Source: Bacteroidota bacterium
GTDB lineage: Bacteria > Bacteroidota > Bacteroidia > Bacteroidales > NBLH01
Direction: 5' to 3'
Assembly: GCA_025361565.1 (NCBI GenBank)
Contig: JANYKN010000188.1
Span: 1 to 64,000 of the forward strand
DNA: 64,000 bases
How positions within the stretch are numbered: position 1 is the stretch's first letter; each line of letters opens with the position of its first letter. Below, piece by piece: positions 62,490 to 64,000 of the stretch. The position numbers were made by a program, and so were the translations under genes. The notes under the pieces are model-generated. The model saw nothing but the letters and a program-made list of their open reading frames with translations. It was not told where the DNA came from and searched no databases.

Positions 62490-62536
62490 TTTTTTTAAGA
62501 CAAAATAATAGTTTTCCTAGCACCACCGCAAATATA

Positions 62537-63220
62537 TTATTCCTCTTCTGCAAGTCTTTTTGCTTTTTTCTTGTGTTTCAAGATCTTAGCATCCAAATAA
62601 AAAATAATTTCTTCGGCTATATTCTTAGATAAATCGCCAACACGTTCCAATTTAGCAATTGCAGAAAATAAATAAAGGGCTTGCCTAATTATTTCGGGTT
62701 CTTTTAAAACCTGTGCACTAATAATTGTTGATGAATTTCTGTTGATTCGATTTAATTCTTTGTCCTGCTTAAATATTTTGCGTGCTATTTTATGATCTTC
62801 GGTAACGAACCCTTCAATTACATCATGAACCATAGCCAATGATAAATCAAACATTTTATCAAGCTCGTTTTCTTTCAACAAATCTTCACGGATTGGTTTT
62901 TCTGAATTAATTACATATTCGGCAATATTTTCAGCATGATCTCCAATCCGCTCAATACTTGAGGTTATTTCTAAAACTGCCAGAACGAATCTTAAATCAG
63001 TTGCAACCGGACTATAAAGTGCCAGGATATTTCCACATTCACGTCCAATATTTAGATCAAATGCATTAATCCTTAATTCGTTGTGAATGATTTCCTCTGC
63101 CAGTTCCACATCGTGATTTAGAAATGCTTCTTTTGATTTCTCTAACTGATTGTAAACCAACTCCATCATTTCAACAAGGATTTCCTTTACATAATCTAAT
63201 TCTGACTTTAATTGTGTCAT
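62537..63220 (-). CDS. phoU: Phosphate transport system regulatory protein PhoU
   Basis: The 227-residue protein is a helical PhoU with two three-helix repeats. ELRINAFDLNIGRECGNILA near residue 48, RFVLAVLEITSSIERIGDHA near 77 and ALYLFSAIAKLERVGDLSKN, followed by IAEE, near 180 hold the two metal-binding E-x-x-x-D motifs. It tempers phosphate uptake and signals phosphate state to the PhoR-type kinase. It lies 58 bp downstream of pstB on the same strand, in the end of a pst operon. Confidence 0.93.
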   Translation of the reverse strand: MTQLKSELDYVKEILVEMMELVYNQLEKSKEAFLNHDVELAEEIIHNELRINAFDLNIGRECGNILALYSPVATDLRFVLAVLEITSSIERIGDHAENIAEYVINSEKPIREDLLKENELDKMFDLSLAMVHDVIEGFVTEDHKIARKIFKQDKELNRINRNSSTIISAQVLKEPEIIRQALYLFSAIAKLERVGDLSKNIAEEIIFYLDAKILKHKKKAKRLAEEE

Positions 63221-63278
63221 ATTTTATTATTTCTATGTTAAGAACTAATTTCGAATTTCTAATATCCAATTTCTAAAT

Positions 63279-64000
63279 CTATCCAAACTTTCCACTGATA
63301 TAATTTTCAGTCTGCTCCTTTTTGGGATGGGTAAATAAGTCTTTTGTATTGTTAAATTCAACCAGATCACCAAGGTAAAAGAAACCAGTATAATCACTTA
63401 CGCGACTTGCCTGGTGCAGATTATGCGTAACTATCAATATGGTGTATTTTTCTTTTAATTCAAGTATTAAACTTTCTACACGATGCGTAGAATGTGGATC
63501 CAATGCTGAAGCCGGTTCATCCATTAGCAATACAGATGGCTCAACTGCTAATGCCCGGGCAATGCACAAACGTTGTTGTTGTCCTCCGGAAAGTGCCATT
63601 GCATTTTTCTTCAAATCATCTTTTACTTCATCCCAAAGCGAAGCCTGATGAAGTGATTTTTCTACAGCCAAATCAAGGACAGATTTTCTTTTTTCACCTT
63701 GAATTCTTAATCCGTAAGCAACATTTTCATATATCGATTTAGGAAAAGGATTTGCTTTTTGGAAAACCATACCAACTGATTTTCGTAATTCCTCAATCCT
63801 GATTCTTTTTTGATAAACATCTTCACCATCTACCAGAATATCACCAGTTTTCCTAAATATTGGAATATAATCGTTCATCCGGTTAAATAGCCTGAGAAAC
63901 GTAGATTTTCCACATCCCGAAGGACCAATAAGCGCAGTAATAGTATTGGCTTCAATTTTCATATTGATATCATTCAATATTTTTTTTTCGCCATACCAGG
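63279..64000 (-). CDS. pstB: Phosphate ABC transporter ATP-binding protein PstB (cut by the window edge)
   Basis: The reading frame runs to the right edge: beyond the first internal Met the codons continue upstream as [11 protein letters not shown], so the N-terminus is outside the window. The visible part has Walker [10 protein letters not shown], the PstB-type [20 protein letters not shown], the signature LSGGQQQR, Walker [14 protein letters not shown] and the His switch [11 protein letters not shown]. It powers high-affinity phosphate import with PstC and PstA, which should lie to the right, and its gene precedes phoU in the same direction. Confidence 0.95.
   Translation of the reverse strand, partial: WYGEKKILNDINMKIEANTITALIGPSGCGKSTFLRLFNRMNDYIPIFRKTGDILVDGEDVYQKRIRIEELRKSVGMVFQKANPFPKSIYENVAYGLRIQGEKRKSVLDLAVEKSLHQASLWDEVKDDLKKNAMALSGGQQQRLCIARALAVEPSVLLMDEPASALDPHSTHRVESLILELKEKYTILIVTHNLHQASRVSDYTGFFYLGDLVEFNNTKDLFTHPKKEQTENYISGKFG

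Overview
This window is from a low-GC member of the Bacteroidota, probably a Bacteroidia or Marinilabiliales-like lineage. The signs are a Bacteroidetes-type succinate dehydrogenase/fumarate reductase (sdhC-A-B with a b558-type membrane subunit), TAnnTTTG-type promoter elements, Bacteroidetes lipoprotein signals, a 7TM-DISM histidine kinase, head-GIN and lamin-tail lipoproteins, and double-glycine peptide leaders of the KKLSLNK type. No tRNA, rRNA or CRISPR array was seen. Gene calls rest on motifs and domain order read by eye, with no database search.

Layout. 0-1 kb: a complete IS1595/ISXO2-like insertion sequence with 14-bp perfect terminal repeats. 1-8 kb: a small membrane protein, a patatin-like phospholipase, a secreted YESQA-repeat protein, an alpha/beta hydrolase and the sdhCAB operon. 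8-18.4 kb: a single-polypeptide type IIG-like restriction-modification enzyme, an acetyltransferase, an NTF2-like protein, a PAS histidine kinase, a sodium:solute symporter and a 7TM-DISM histidine kinase. 18.7-24.4 kb: purD, a membrane protein, a PurQ-like protein that has lost two catalytic residues, an SDR oxidoreductase, an LPG-synthase-type membrane protein and an ArsR regulator behind a palindromic operator candidate.

24.5-42.2 kb is the accessory core: a class I lanthipeptide locus with a split LanB. It holds two intact precursor genes (27516, 30517), a third with no ATG (ATT at 30110), a decayed copy of a precursor core (30757), a frameshifted LanC remnant (29755-29963), two S41 peptidases, LanC, the LanB glutamylation protein, a LanB elimination protein interrupted by a +1 frameshift, a C39-peptidase ABC exporter and an HlyD adaptor. 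LuxR and LytTR regulators lie on the left; an ECF sigma factor and probable anti-sigma factor lie on the right. Four copies of an inverted-repeat element (GAACACGRAT...ATTCGTGTTC) bracket a LytTR gene and a GxxExxY gene. The expected route is that leader-bearing precursors are dehydrated by the two LanB parts, cyclised by LanC, then cut after Gly-Gly and exported by the ABC/HlyD pair. The frameshift puts the presumed catalytic His of the elimination domain out of frame, so the pathway may be inactive, dependent on slippage, or misread in this sequence.

44-64 kb: a MoeB/ThiF-like E1 with a rhodanese, a DUF1848 protein, frr, efp, a SpoIIE-type phosphatase, a head-GIN protein, SMI1/KNR4 and KptA genes, a 175-bp MITE-like element, a lamin-tail lipoprotein, a YfcC-type carrier, a three-gene envelope operon, a DUF4160-DUF2442 pair, a heptosyltransferase-like GT9 enzyme, phoU, and pstB running off the right edge.
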